Positions 13,207-23,742 of a stretch of DNA of 64,000 nt are shown here, piece after piece. The translations under genes and the position numbers were made by a program. Source of the stretch: Hymenopellis radicata (lineage: Eukaryota; Basidiomycota; Agaricomycetes; Agaricales; Physalacriaceae). Numbering within the stretch: position 1 is the first letter of the stretch; each line of letters begins with the position of its first letter. The notes under the pieces were generated by a model. The model had not been told where the DNA came from, did no database searches, and saw nothing but the letters and a program-made list of their open reading frames with translations. The stretch spans positions 407,189 through 471,188 of the forward strand of contig JADNRX010000006.1 in assembly GCA_015501595.1 (NCBI GenBank), read 5' to 3'.

Positions 13207-14292
13207 TTAGTATCCAGACGTAAGGCGCTCTTTTAAGACGAGCGCTTCAGTGTATTGCGACATTTCTTTCAGGAAAGCGGGCGGATGGAAGACGTTGAAC
13301 AGTACTACAACAATCGTCATCAGAGCCGCGTCAAAGACGTACAGCCACTGTACGAATGTCGGTCAGATGGATGGCTGTCAGTCGCGAGGAAGGCACTGAC
13401 CACTTCATGTCTCACAAGGGCTCCGTCGTTTCCTCCAGAGAACTCGATCATTCGGAATATGGACCGAATCAAGATCAGAGCACTCGCGACGTACATGACA
13501 TACATGAGATGCGCCCAGTGTGCCTGTCGGGCAGGAACTTGATACCGTCGCATACGGAAATGGAAAACCGCCGAGACGACAACGAAGCCCCCGAACCATA
13601 TTATTTGCGCAGCAAGGCCAATAAGGATAATCGTCTTGCCCAAGTCCTCTGAGCCCGACTGGGCCATGAGTCCACCACCTAGGAAGGTAAGACTCAATAC
13701 ATGAAGGTGAGTTAGCACACAGCAGCTATACGTACCACCACTCTGGATGAGGAAACTGAGAACGTCTCCAGTAACGAAGAATTTCGTCAACCAGTTGACG
13801 CGAATAAGTGAGAGTCTCTGAGCCTCAAGAGTGACGATTACTCTGCCGAGAACAACGTATATACTGGCGGCCTAGGAATATGAATGAGCGTCGAAAAGGA
13901 AGCTACAGCGGTAGACGCACGAAGAGAGCGGGCGCGAGGAGGATCAATAGAGTTTGCATAATGAAGGGCCCAAGAGCGGTAGTGTCGTTGTGTGATATTA
14001 TCCTTCCAATATAACCAAGGCCTTCCACTAAATGTCGAAAAATGGTCAGCGCCCTCCTCAGTTCAACGAGCAAATAGAACATACTTATTGCGCCAATGAA
14101 CATAGCTGTAAAGAACCATCCTTTCGTTCGAATAATCTGCACACCATGGACAGCGCCAGCGCCAAAGAATATTACGGCGAAGATGGCGGCAGCCGCCACC
14201 GAAGGTGTGTATCTGGAGACGTTGAATACTAGTTAGGAGTATACAATGTTGCCATACTGGTAAAGCTGGAAGCTATTGGAATCCTCGGCCAT
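13207..14292 (-). CDS. RTA1-like seven-helix membrane protein
   Basis: Member of the RTA1/RTM1 family of fungal plasma-membrane proteins, linked in yeasts to lipid export and resistance to toxic compounds. Joined exons give MAEDSNSFQLYQYG at 14292, several hydrophobic helices (AAAAIFAVIFFGAGAVHGV, GPFIMQTLLILLAPALF) and family motifs. These include YIGR in helix 3, ALFAASIYVVLGR, FVTGDVLSFLIQSGGGGLM, IILIGLAAQIIWFGGFV, RSIFRMIEFSGGNDG and a closing VLFNVFHPPAFL. The last exon ends LKERLTSGY before the stop at 13207-13209. Length is about 300 residues, normal for the family. At least four introns, all short. No substrate can be inferred. Confidence 0.9.
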
Positions 14293-15046
14293 GATGCTAG
14301 AGAGTGTCAAGTGAATTTGATTTCCATTTCGACGTTCCCGTACCTAAAAGCCCAACTCGCATTCGTAGCGTTGCAGCGAACCCGAATGCGCGCGAATCCG
14401 AGAAAACGTGCCGTACGTTCACTGCATTTGCACTGCATCGCTAGGAGCCCTCTGCCGGCGCAATACGCGTTGCAGTGCAAGAAACTGCTGCGCCCTATCA
14501 TTAGCATAATAGTCAACGCATAATCGTGGACGTAACGCTACAAACCGAGACATAGTTACAGTCATAGTAGTCGTAAATCGCGGAGTTCAGGCTTATGTCG
14601 CCTCCGGTTCAAATCGGATTCTCGAGCTTCAGAAACTCCGCGAGTCAAGAGAACATGAAGAGGGCCTTCTGTACTAGTAGTCGACGTCCAAAATGCGCTG
14701 ACGTTTGAGACTTGCGTAAAGGAATCACTAGGCGGGGATGAGTCCCCGACGGAGCATCATATCCTGATGAAGAGATGAAGGGACCGCCAGTCACGGATTG
14801 CCGATATGACAGATAGTAGTGCCAGGGTACACCAGTATTCAGATTGTGGAGTTAAAGAAACGCCACGTATTGATAGCTATCCAAGAGGCCGACGATAGCT
14901 CAGTTTAAATAAAGTATGCTGTGTTTCACCGCAGCTTGCTGGCCAGCGGCTTCCAGAGGTCGAGTGAGCGGAAGAAGAAAAATCTGAAGGTGTAAAGATC
15001 GATCAGTTACAGTGCGCCCGCGGCATGAACTTGCCACCGAACCGCC
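14293..15046. other. Intergenic region between divergent genes, with an isolated hairpin
   Basis: Shared upstream region of the RTA1-like gene (minus) and the Zn2Cys6 regulator (plus). No open frame is convincing. An 8-bp perfect stem (14580-14587 with 14634-14641) encloses a sequence resembling a tRNA B box near 14606-14615. An A/T-rich TTTAAATAAAG lies near 14904, a possible promoter element for the downstream regulator. Confidence 0.4.
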
Positions 15047-16272
15047 ATGGCTCCCATACGCCCTCACAAAAAGTCTCGCGCTGGATGTAGGACGTGTCGC
15101 AAACGCAAAGTCAAGGTACGCGTCTTGTAACTCTGTATACTCTCTCTGAAAAGGAGAAAGTAGTGCGATGAGCTAACTCCAATATGCACGAATTGTTCCA
15201 ACCGGGACATAGAGTGTATCTGGAAAGAGTCAGAAAATGGCGAGGCACCTGAAGCGCCTGCGTTCGCTCCCATATTCCTTACCTCCTCCCTCAACTTGAC
15301 TTCATGTCCTTGGAGCTCATGAACCACTATGCGAATCATGCATGTTACACACTTTATGAAGAACCTGAGGTTCTGCATGTGTGGAAACACGTCGTACCGG
15401 ACTTGATATTCTCCACCAATTGTGCGCCTATGCTGCACTCTGTACTCGCCTTCTCCGCCCTTCATCTTTATCATCTACACGAATCAGATTCCTCCGCTGC
15501 GAAGTACGCTTATGCTGCTGCTAGTCATCACACGCAAGCATTGCGTACGATGCCTCACACCTTACCTCCCGGTGTTGAGCACCACACCACCATTATTACT
15601 CGCGTCCTTACAGCGATATACGGATTCGCGACGTCGTCTTGTGTTTACCAGAACAGCGATTGGCTAGAGGCATTACGCGGTACTCCTTCAGAAGTCAAAA
15701 GCGGATGGGACACTCTCCACTCAGGCGTCCTGGCGCCATTAATTGCCCTCTTTTCTTCTGCGCACATGTTCATTGGTACCGGTACCTTGCTTGACATGAG
15801 TGGGCCTTCCCTCTTCCCCAAATCATTATCCACTCTGTGCGATCCCACATCTGGCGTTCCCGATACCGGTGAACTCAAGGACACTGCTGTTTTGGAGGCT
15901 TATGAGATGGCCATTCAATATCTGCGGCGCACCTGGGTGGCGTCGTCGTATCCCGAACACCAGGTGTACTCGTCCTTTACGTGGCTGGTGTCCATATCCG
16001 AATTGTTCTTCACACTGTTGCGGGAGCGGCGACCGCGCGCCCTTATTATTGTAGGACATTATTGCGCGCTCATGCGACGTGTGAAGGGGAATCTGTGGTG
16101 GGCTCGCGATAGGAAGAAATTTAGTGATGAAATAAATAGTATACAGAGTGCGCTCAGTGAAGCTTGGAGACCTTGGATGGACTGGTTACCTGATACAGAG
16201 AGTACGAGCTCTGAACTAGTACCATTCGGTGGTGGTGGTGGTGTCTTTACATGGATGCTGCAACATATTTGA
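15047..16272 (+). CDS. Zn2Cys6 fungal transcription factor (frame break near 15290)
   Basis: Fungus-specific binuclear zinc-cluster regulator. The first exon gives MAPIRPHKKSRAGCRTCRKR then KVK; an intron starting GTACGCG near 15116 and ending at 15163 leads to CDELTPICTNCSNRDIEC. Together these hold the six zinc-binding cysteines. The middle and C-terminal parts (DFMSLELMNHYANHACYT, LHSVLAFSALHLYHL) fit the Fungal_trans_2 regulatory domain. The frame of the zinc-cluster exon does not join that of the long 3' frame, and no AG acceptor exists between 15261 and 15308. One more C in the run at 15288-15290 would give a continuous sequence running into QLDFMSLELM. Total is about 390 residues. The target genes are unknown. 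An assembly error is more likely than decay. Confidence 0.8.
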
Positions 16273-16390
16273 ATAGACCACTCTAATAGACGCCACTTGT
16301 GTTACGTGACCACTGTGACTCACTGCTCATTGTCGAGGACGACGACGACAAATATTTCATCGACGGCCGGTGCACATTTTTACTCCCAAA

Positions 16391-19300
16391 ATGTCCGGCA
16401 AACCGAACAAATTGGCGTTTTTGTCGATGCCTGCGCCGGCATCGTATGTCGCCGGTCTCGGTCGAGGGTGCGTACTTGGTGAAGTAGCAGTAACACAATA
16501 TTGACAATCGCCCAGTGCTTCTGGTTTACAACACGGTCTGATATCGGTCCAGCAAGAGAAGGACCATCGGCGGAAGCTGTCGCGTGCGTGGACTTAGTTG
16601 CTCAACCATTGTCTTTACTGACTGCACTCAGCGAGGCGCAGGCTCGTCGAGGAGAGGAAGCCGAAGTCGACCCAGATCAATTCCAGGATCCCGACAATGA
16701 ATACGGTCTCTTTGCCGGAACAACCTATGAACAAGACGATGAGGAGGCTGATCGGATATACGAAAAGGTCGATGAAGCCATGGATGCCAGGCGGAAAGCG
16801 CGTAGGTTCGTCCTAGGTCAGTTTACTCTTTTTGGCACCCTCCAATTTTACCCTTTCCTTTGTAGGGAGGCGCAGGAACAGCTCGAACTTGCAAGACACC
16901 GCGCTGAACGCCCAAAGATTCAGCAGCAGTTCGCTGATTTGAAGCGTGGACTGTCGGCGGTGACTGACTCTGAATGGGAAAATATACCCGAAGTTGGAAA
17001 TCTCACCCGAAAAAAGCGTCGCAGAGAGGAGCGTGCATTCGTGGTGCCCGACAGTATTCTTGTCGGTGACAGAGGCAGAGGCGAGTACGAAAACTCCCTT
17101 GATCCGGCACAACAACAAGTATGCACCTAATGCCCCTTTACGAATGTTTGTTGATTCTTTGCCTAGAACGGCGGGTTTCAGACACCGGCAGATGGTGGTC
17201 TGTCCAACTTTTTGGAAATCGGTGCCGCCAATGAAACCGTCCTCGGACTCAAGCTCGACCAGGTAAGCCTCAAAACTCTGGTATCCGCGGTCTTCTCAGC
17301 CTCATCTTAGGCTTCCGCTGCAGCATCAGGCACTGCAACGTCTGTGGACCCCAAGGGCTATCTTACTTCTTTAGACAGTGTCGCCATCAAGTCCAATGCC
17401 GAGATTGGAGACATCAAGCGTGCTCGTATGCTCTTCGAGTCTCTCATCAAGTCTAATCCGAAGCATGCGCCTGGCTGGATTGCTGCCGCGACACTGGAGG
17501 AACATGCAGGTCGCATGGTGCAAGCGAGAAAACTCATTATGCAGGGCACTGAACAGTGTCAAAAGAGCGAAGATATATGGATCGAAGCTGCACGGTTGCA
17601 TGTGTGTAATCCTATTCTTCGTCTTTTCCCCAGCTGACACAATCTAGAACAACCACGACGCAAAAGTGATTTTAGCAGATGCCGTCCAGCATGTCGGGCA
17701 GTCCGTCAAAATATGGCTTACTGCTGCTGATTTGGAGGGTGACGTTCCTGCGAAGAAGCGTGTCCTTCGAAAAGGTAAGCTCAAATCTGGCTCTATACTG
17801 ACATAGCTAAATTGTTGTTGTCAGCATTGGAACATATTCCGAATTCTGTGCGACTTTGGAAAGAAACCGTCAGTCTCGAAACATCCGTTTCTGATGCTAG
17901 GACTCTTTTATCGCGCGCTGTGGAAGTCATTCCCATGTCTGTGGAGCTTTGGCTTGCTCTTGCTCGCACGGAAACTCCTGAACGTGCGAAAGCTGTTCTC
18001 AACAAGGCGCGAAAAGCCATTCCAACGTCTCACGAGATTTGGATTGCCGCTGGTCGACTTCTGGAACAGATTGCTGTCACTGATGAAAGCAAGTCCCTCG
18101 AGCAGCGTATCAAGGAGCTTGAGATGGTGGACAAGACGATAGAAATGGCAGTGCAGCAGTTGCGAAAGCATCAGGTACTTTTGACGCGCGAACAGTGGCT
18201 CGGGGAGGCGAAGAACTGCGAAAAGCAAGGGTCGACGAGGGCCTGCGAGGCTATCGTGAAAGCCACTGTAGCGATGGACGTCGAAGAAGAGGACCAACTG
18301 GCGACATGGGAGAGCGATGCTGACCTCGCCGAGAAGGAAGGCACGATCCACACTGCTCAGGCTATATTCGCGTATGCGCTTAAGGTGTATCCGGACAGGA
18401 AGGACCTATGGGAACGGGCTGCTAATCTTGAGAAAGCGCATGGAACGCCGGATGACTTGGATCGGGTGCTAAGTCAAGCCGTTGAGAGATGCCCCCAGGC
18501 AGAGAATCTTTGGTTGATGCGGGCGAAGGAGAAATGGCTTCTGGGTGACGTGCCGGCTGCGCGGGAGATTCTTGAGAGGGCGTTCGTTGCGAATGAGGCT
18601 AGCGAAAAGATCTGGTTGGCCGCTATAAAGCTTGAGGCGGAGAATAATGAGCTACACGCTGCTCGACAGATCCTTGAGCGCGCGAGGGAGATCTCCAACA
18701 CTGAACGTGTAAGCATCTTCTCTCTTATCCTTACCTGATGTAATTTTGTTCCAGATCTGGATGAAATCTGCTGTTTTCGAGCGCCAACAAGGGCAAGTGG
18801 ATGAGGCTCTGAATATTCTAGCAACGGCCATCAAGAAATTCCCTCGTTTCCCGAAACTTTACATGATCCAAGCTCAGATCTCCCAGTCGAGGAAAGATTT
18901 GAGTGCTGCCAGAGCAGCGCTTACTGCTGGATGCAAGGCATGTCCCAAAGAGCCTACGTTGTGGATACTTGCTAGTCGCCTTGAGGAGTCGGACAACCGG
19001 AGCATCAAGTCTCGCGCATTGCTTGAAAAGGCGCGCCAAAGTAATCCCAAGAACGAGATTTTGTGGGCGGAAGCAATAGGTGTGGAAGAGCGTTCGAACG
19101 CGCCAGTTCAGGCGAAGGCCATGCTCGCTCGTGCGTTGCAGGAGTGCCCTACGTCAGGATTGTTGTGGCGTATGCAGATTATGAGCGAGCCTCGCCCGAC
19201 GAGGAAGACGCGCGCTACTGATGCGATGAAGAAGACGGAGTCTCATCCGACGATCATTAATACGGTTGCACGCTTGTTCTGGGCAGAGCGGAAGATTGAG

Positions 19301-19555
19301 AAGGCGCGGCAGTGGTTTGAGCGCGCGGTGAATGCTGCTGTGTCGCAGGGTATCGATGACGGAGATTTGTGGGGCTGGTGGCTCAAGTTTGAGCGGGAGC
19401 ATGGGACTGAGGAACACCGTGATGCTGTTCGTGCTAGTTGCGTGAAAGAGGATCCGCATCATGGATTGGTTTGGCCATCTGTAGCTAAGGATTTGGCCAA
19501 TGTTGGCAAGAGCACGAGCAAGATATTGGAACTCGTCGCGAATGCTTTGCAGTAG
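16391..19555 (+). CDS. PRP6: Pre-mRNA splicing factor Prp1/Prp6 (PRPF6)
   Basis: U4/U6.U5 tri-snRNP bridging protein built of HAT/TPR-like helical repeats. The start at 16391 gives [20 protein letters not shown] then GLGRG, the conserved PRP1 N-terminus. It continues [52 protein letters not shown] and [14 protein letters not shown] long series of repeats follows, such as [40 protein letters not shown] and [17 protein letters not shown], to the stop at 19553-19555. About nine exons give about 930 residues, normal for the family. At the first splice the conserved GASGFTTRSD can only be read if the TTT at 16525-16527 had one more T. Otherwise a phase-0 donor at GTACTT gives a non-conserved CCFWF. 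This is an essential nuclear gene, so an assembly error is likely. Confidence 0.95.
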
Positions 19556-19627
19556 TAACTGTGTATATGTTGCGTATATTGTATTATAGTTTTTTTTCCG
19601 CATTCTAATTTGCGCCTCATTGTGTCG

Positions 19628-21248
19628 ATGACGACCGTCCCAAAACGGTAAGCGGCTTTTTAGCGCCTTACCACCATCATGCCTCTTGAAAACATTGGAC
19701 GCAAAACGAAAGCGTTATGAGCCGGCAGAGGTGGGATTCTGAATTCTATAGGTGATTCACATCTAATATCCGGTTTAGAAAGATTTGAGCACCAAGATTG
19801 GCGGCAGACTTGTAGGAGCTGTTTCATGCTACATGAGTGGCTTCGCTCATGACTGCACACTCAGCATCATGACCTCAAAGAGGCGAAGAAGGTAGCCAAG
19901 AAAGCAAAGACCTTTGAAACACAAAAAGTGGTAAAAAAACTGAAGAGTCTACGGTGCGCGCGAATTGACTCTTTTCCGAAATATCTTACCAAGGCTACCG
20001 TAGGCTCAAGCAAGGTGATGCTGCCACTATAGCTGCCTGTGAGCTAGAATTAAGCCAGATCAAGGTATTTTTGTTGACTTTGTACATTCCTTTTATCACG
20101 ACAGCATGTGTAGGCACTCGACCACGAGGCTTTGGCGCGGACGGCTCTCAAATCGAAGCTAATGAAGGACAAACTCTTGTCGGGAAATGAACACATTCAA
20201 GCTGCCATTCTACGCGAACTCCAATCACATCTCCTTGCGTCTGCATCTACTGGCCCCGCTGCCAAAGTGCAAAGTCGCGTTCTTAGCTCTAGGCTTCTTG
20301 CTGTGGAAATCGCGAATATCATTGACGGTCTGCGGGCCGTTGTGATTCCTGCCACCGACGAGGACGATGCAGAAGCCCGGCCCGCGAAATTAAAGAAGCT
20401 GGATGAAGACGAGGACGTTGAGATGGCGTCTGTGGATGGGGATGAAGATGACGCGGATGCTGCGAGTGAAGTTGACGAGAATGATTGGGAATCTGGCACG
20501 GTCGGAGATGATGAGCGTGAACCGGACGACGGCTGGGAATCTGGGTCGCTAAACGGAGATTTTGAAGAGGACGGGGCGACAGACGGAGATGAAGACGCGG
20601 GCGAAGAGGATCCGATACCATCATCATCATCAAGGTCCCCGCCTACGAAAAAGGCGAAACAGCAGGACAAACCCAGTGGCGTTTCCACTTCGACGTTTCT
20701 GCCTTCACTTTCGGTCGGATTTATCAAAGGCTCCGACGACTCTGATTGGGATGAAGGCGAAGCTAAAGCGGGCGATATTGAACAGAAAAAGAACCGAAGG
20801 GGCCAGCGTGCACGGCGTGCGTGAGTAAAACCTTCAGCATTTCTCCCCCTCATTCGAAATCTGATTTCGCTCTTTTAGAATATGGGAGAAGAAGTACGGA
20901 AAGAATGCCAATCACAAGAAAAAGGAGGCTCAGGTGGAGGCCGAGGCGATTAGAAGGAGGGAGACGCGTCGTAATGAAGGGCAGGGTGGACGTGGGGGAG
21001 GAAGGTTCAAGAAGTCTGGTGATGTGGGTCAGCATACACAACGTCCAGATACTGGCTGGGGACAACGCTCTGGGGCGTCGAGCACGGCCGGCGAGAGTAC
21101 ACGCCCAGGAACAGCACGTTCACAGGATGCTTCCAAGTCTGAAGCTCTGCACCCTTCTTGGGCTGCTAAGCGAAGACTGCAGGCGCAACAGCAGAAACTC
21201 GCGGCCAACGCTGCACCTGTCGCAAGCAGGAAGATTAAATTTACGTGA
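19628..21248 (+). CDS. BUD22: BUD22/SRFBP1-family ribosome biogenesis protein
   Basis: Nucleolar protein family needed for small ribosomal subunit maturation. Exons read DLKEAKKVAKKAKTFETQKV, KQGDAATIAACELELSQIK, then an intron near 20067-20104, and HEALARTALKSKLMKDKLL. A long acidic low-complexity region (20390-20640, Asp/Glu/Ser-rich) follows, then NANHKKKEAQVEAEAIRRR and an Arg/Gly-rich stretch. The C-terminus LHPSWAAKRRLQAQQQKL ... SRKIKF is the family signature, equivalent to the HPSW...KKI.F end of human SRFBP1. The start at 19628 (MTTVPKR, followed by GTAAGC) is tentative because the 5' exons between 19628 and 19865 are hard to phase. Acidic and basic blocks fit a nucleolar protein. 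Confidence 0.85.
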
Positions 21249-21491
21249 TGTATTCTGTGTATCTCTCAATGTGACTTGCATGCATTCAGTCGAAGAAATA
21301 GAAATTGCATTCATACAATCGGTACTACCGCGGAAATAATTATGTCGTATACAGAAGGGTCGGTGGCGCAAGAAGAATAACTACTACAGTGTATAGTAAG
21401 TCTATGAGTGTAGTGCAACAAAAGTTCATAAAACCCTAGGGGAGCTAGTTCGAAAAATACAAGATATGATAATGGGATGAAGTATCGTGAT

Positions 21492-22256
21492 TCATAGGAC
21501 CTTAGTCTGTGCACAAACATGGCGTTTTCCTCCGTGTGTTCTGCACTCCCGCGAGCACCACATTTCTCCGCAGCGACCGCACCGGGGATAATCGTTGCCT
21601 GGCTTACCGCAAGTAGCGCATTGCGCCTTGAGGGTGCAGAGCTTCGATTTACGCTCCAGAGATGCGAGAATAGGGTTCAACGCGGTGGCAATCGTGTGGT
21701 GGTGGTGGTTGCGCTTTTTAGGATGTATGACTAGTCTATGGAGGGATGCGGTGTCAGACGGAGTACCTGGTAATGGAGTCGTGTAGTCTGATTCGTCGGA
21801 GATGGACGAAGTGCGGCTGATGGACGGAATAGAGGATGGGGAGTTCCACGAGTTCTCGACGCGCGAAACAGAAGAGTCGAGCCATGGTAAAGTGGGACGC
21901 GAGCGGCCGTGGAAGAAACCCCCGCTTTTGCGCGAATTGTTGAGAATTGGTGCAGCGTAGATGTAGCGGGTGCTGTGGGAGCGAAGGCGCCATAAGCATC
22001 TTCATGTCCAAGCTGCGATGCGACCACCACCGAGGCATCCGCCTTGGATTGCACGGAAACCTTGGAGGAGCGAGCGGAGACGGTGGAGAGCGTCGATAGT
22101 GTTCGCTTTCGCTCGCGACGGAGTGGTAGACGGTTGTCCGTCTGAAGACATGATGAGTATTAGGGTAACATGAAGAACAGACGAGCTCACCATGTTGTTG
22201 ATATTCGTGTTCAGATGAGATTCAATAGCTAGCTGTGGGGTGGACTTTACAGACAT
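21492..22256 (-). CDS. Protein with a C-terminal MYND/HIT-like zinc finger
   Basis: The last 45 residues carry cysteines in the order C-x2-C-x8-C-x2-C-x4-C-x3-C-x7-H-x-C (CATCGKPGNDYPRCGRCGEM, then WCSRECR), a MYND- or HIT-type cross-braced zinc finger usually used for protein contacts. Upstream is a Ser/Thr/Pro-rich low-complexity region (NSWNSPSSIPSISRTSSIS). The start MSVKSTPQLAIESHLNTNIN at 22256 joins through a canonical 50-nt intron (GTGAGC..TTCAG) to a basic segment, RLPLRRERKRTLSTLSTV. The middle changes frame; one extra base in the four-A run at 21926-21929 (T on the plus strand) would restore it. About 230 residues. Partner and function unknown. Confidence 0.6.
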
Positions 22257-23742
22257 GGGAAAGAGCGGGGTGTCTAATAGGCGAGCATAACAGGACGACT
22301 ATATATGAAAGACGGTCAGCGACACCAGGTACTAACGAATGGGGACCCACCGTAAATTTGACAGAGCTGGTGACTGCAAATGCTGCAATTGTCAAAGTTC
22401 TGCTTCGCTCGGAATGTAGTTTTGCGCAAGAGATCAGCAGCCGTGATTTGATTTTGTGGATATTTTGGGTCAACGATCACTTCAGGTGTCCAAAAAGGCA
22501 ATCCTTTTCCAGGCCTCCTTCTCCTCCACCACCATCGTGTTCATGCACGAGACCACAGTAACGGCAACGCTGTGGCTTTCTACGTCCACGGTATCGTCCG
22601 AAATCTGCTCAGGCAGGCAGAGAGGTCATTTAGCTAAATTGCCCTCACCTGCAGTGGAGATGTACGGGACTTGCTCCAAGTCAAACGCGTTGCAATCACG
22701 ATAAGCACTACTAACTATAGCTTCCAGTGAAAAAGCAAAAACCTCCGACTCCTGGTCTTCGAAGATGGCCTATTGATCGCCGTTCTACTCCTGGTACTCG
22801 GTGGAGTACCTCATCATTCCCGGCAACTCACTTCTTCGTGGGAGGAGACTCTTGCTCTCAGATGACCACCCTTTTTGCTCGTATCTTGACGCGTCTAGAT
22901 CCCGCTTTGACATGTCCCGGAACTTCCGACCTTTCCCTTTCTCACCGGATACAATACACGAGAACCCAATAAGCTCGTGGGAAGTCAGTCTCTGGATAAC
23001 GTCGGGGGAAATACTGACATCATCAGCTATAGCACTACCGTCCAAACAACATTGTTCAATATAATCTCCTGCGTGCAACGCGACAGAATTTATGACCCCT
23101 AATCCAGCCCTTCACTCTCGCAGGATTTTCGGCGCCTACAAGTTCGCCAAGTGAACGCTTTGCCTCAAGATCATCTTGACATGTCCATGTCTGACAACCT
23201 GTACCTTTTTGAGGGCGAATGTAGAAAGGCTACAAATTCCCGTAGCCCGTCGATAGCCGTTTATGTGCTCGCCGTCGGGTCTCTGTCACTGTGCTAAGAC
23301 TTTGTCTGTCTTAGATCTATCCTTATCTCTCGCCGGCAACGAATAGTGCCAGTGGCGTCATCATAGCCGGACCGTTGTACTTCCGCCAACCTCCAATCTG
23401 TAAACACCTCTAAACCCTCACGTCCGACGTTCCTGGGCGTAGTTGTCCCGTCTCTTTCTATATGAAATAGTCTCAGTTGGCCCTTCAGAAATGCAGAGGC
23501 TCCGTGAGGCTACATGGACCGAACCTGGGAGAGGGCAGCCAATGAATGGACTTTCTGCTCGCCTGACGCGATCATCTGACGCCAAGCTTGTCGCCGAGTT
23601 TCCCCACACTTTCCCCGCATCAGCGCACTACGACGACCCTTGCATATACAATTTGAAACGCAATCCGCTTTAAAAAGCGCTCCAAGTCGTTGCAATCAGC
23701 TTACCGAGATTTTTTCTCGCTCCTTTGCGCTTTCTCCGCAAG
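22257..23742. other. Region without a resolved gene; possible decayed minus-strand gene
   Basis: Between the zinc-finger gene and the sugar transporter. On the minus strand 22785-23078 is open (about 97 codons) with fairly protein-like sequence (SPDVIQRLTSHELIGFSC). A second stretch near 22540-22600 reads FGRYRGRRKPQRCRYCGLVH, a basic knuckle-like sequence with two close cysteines. I cannot join them into one gene, and in-frame stops intervene. The last few hundred bases before 23743 should contain the transporter promoter. Confidence 0.35.

Noticed and set aside
14580..14641. Complete tRNA gene
   Set aside because: Acceptor-like and T-loop-like parts exist, but 17 bases lie between the T region and the 3' stem and there is no D or anticodon arm.
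20197..20853. Long minus-strand open frame (218 codons) across BUD22
   Set aside because: It is the antisense of the acidic Asp/Glu/Ser region of BUD22; its serine-rich composition is the mirror of that repeat and it has no family features.
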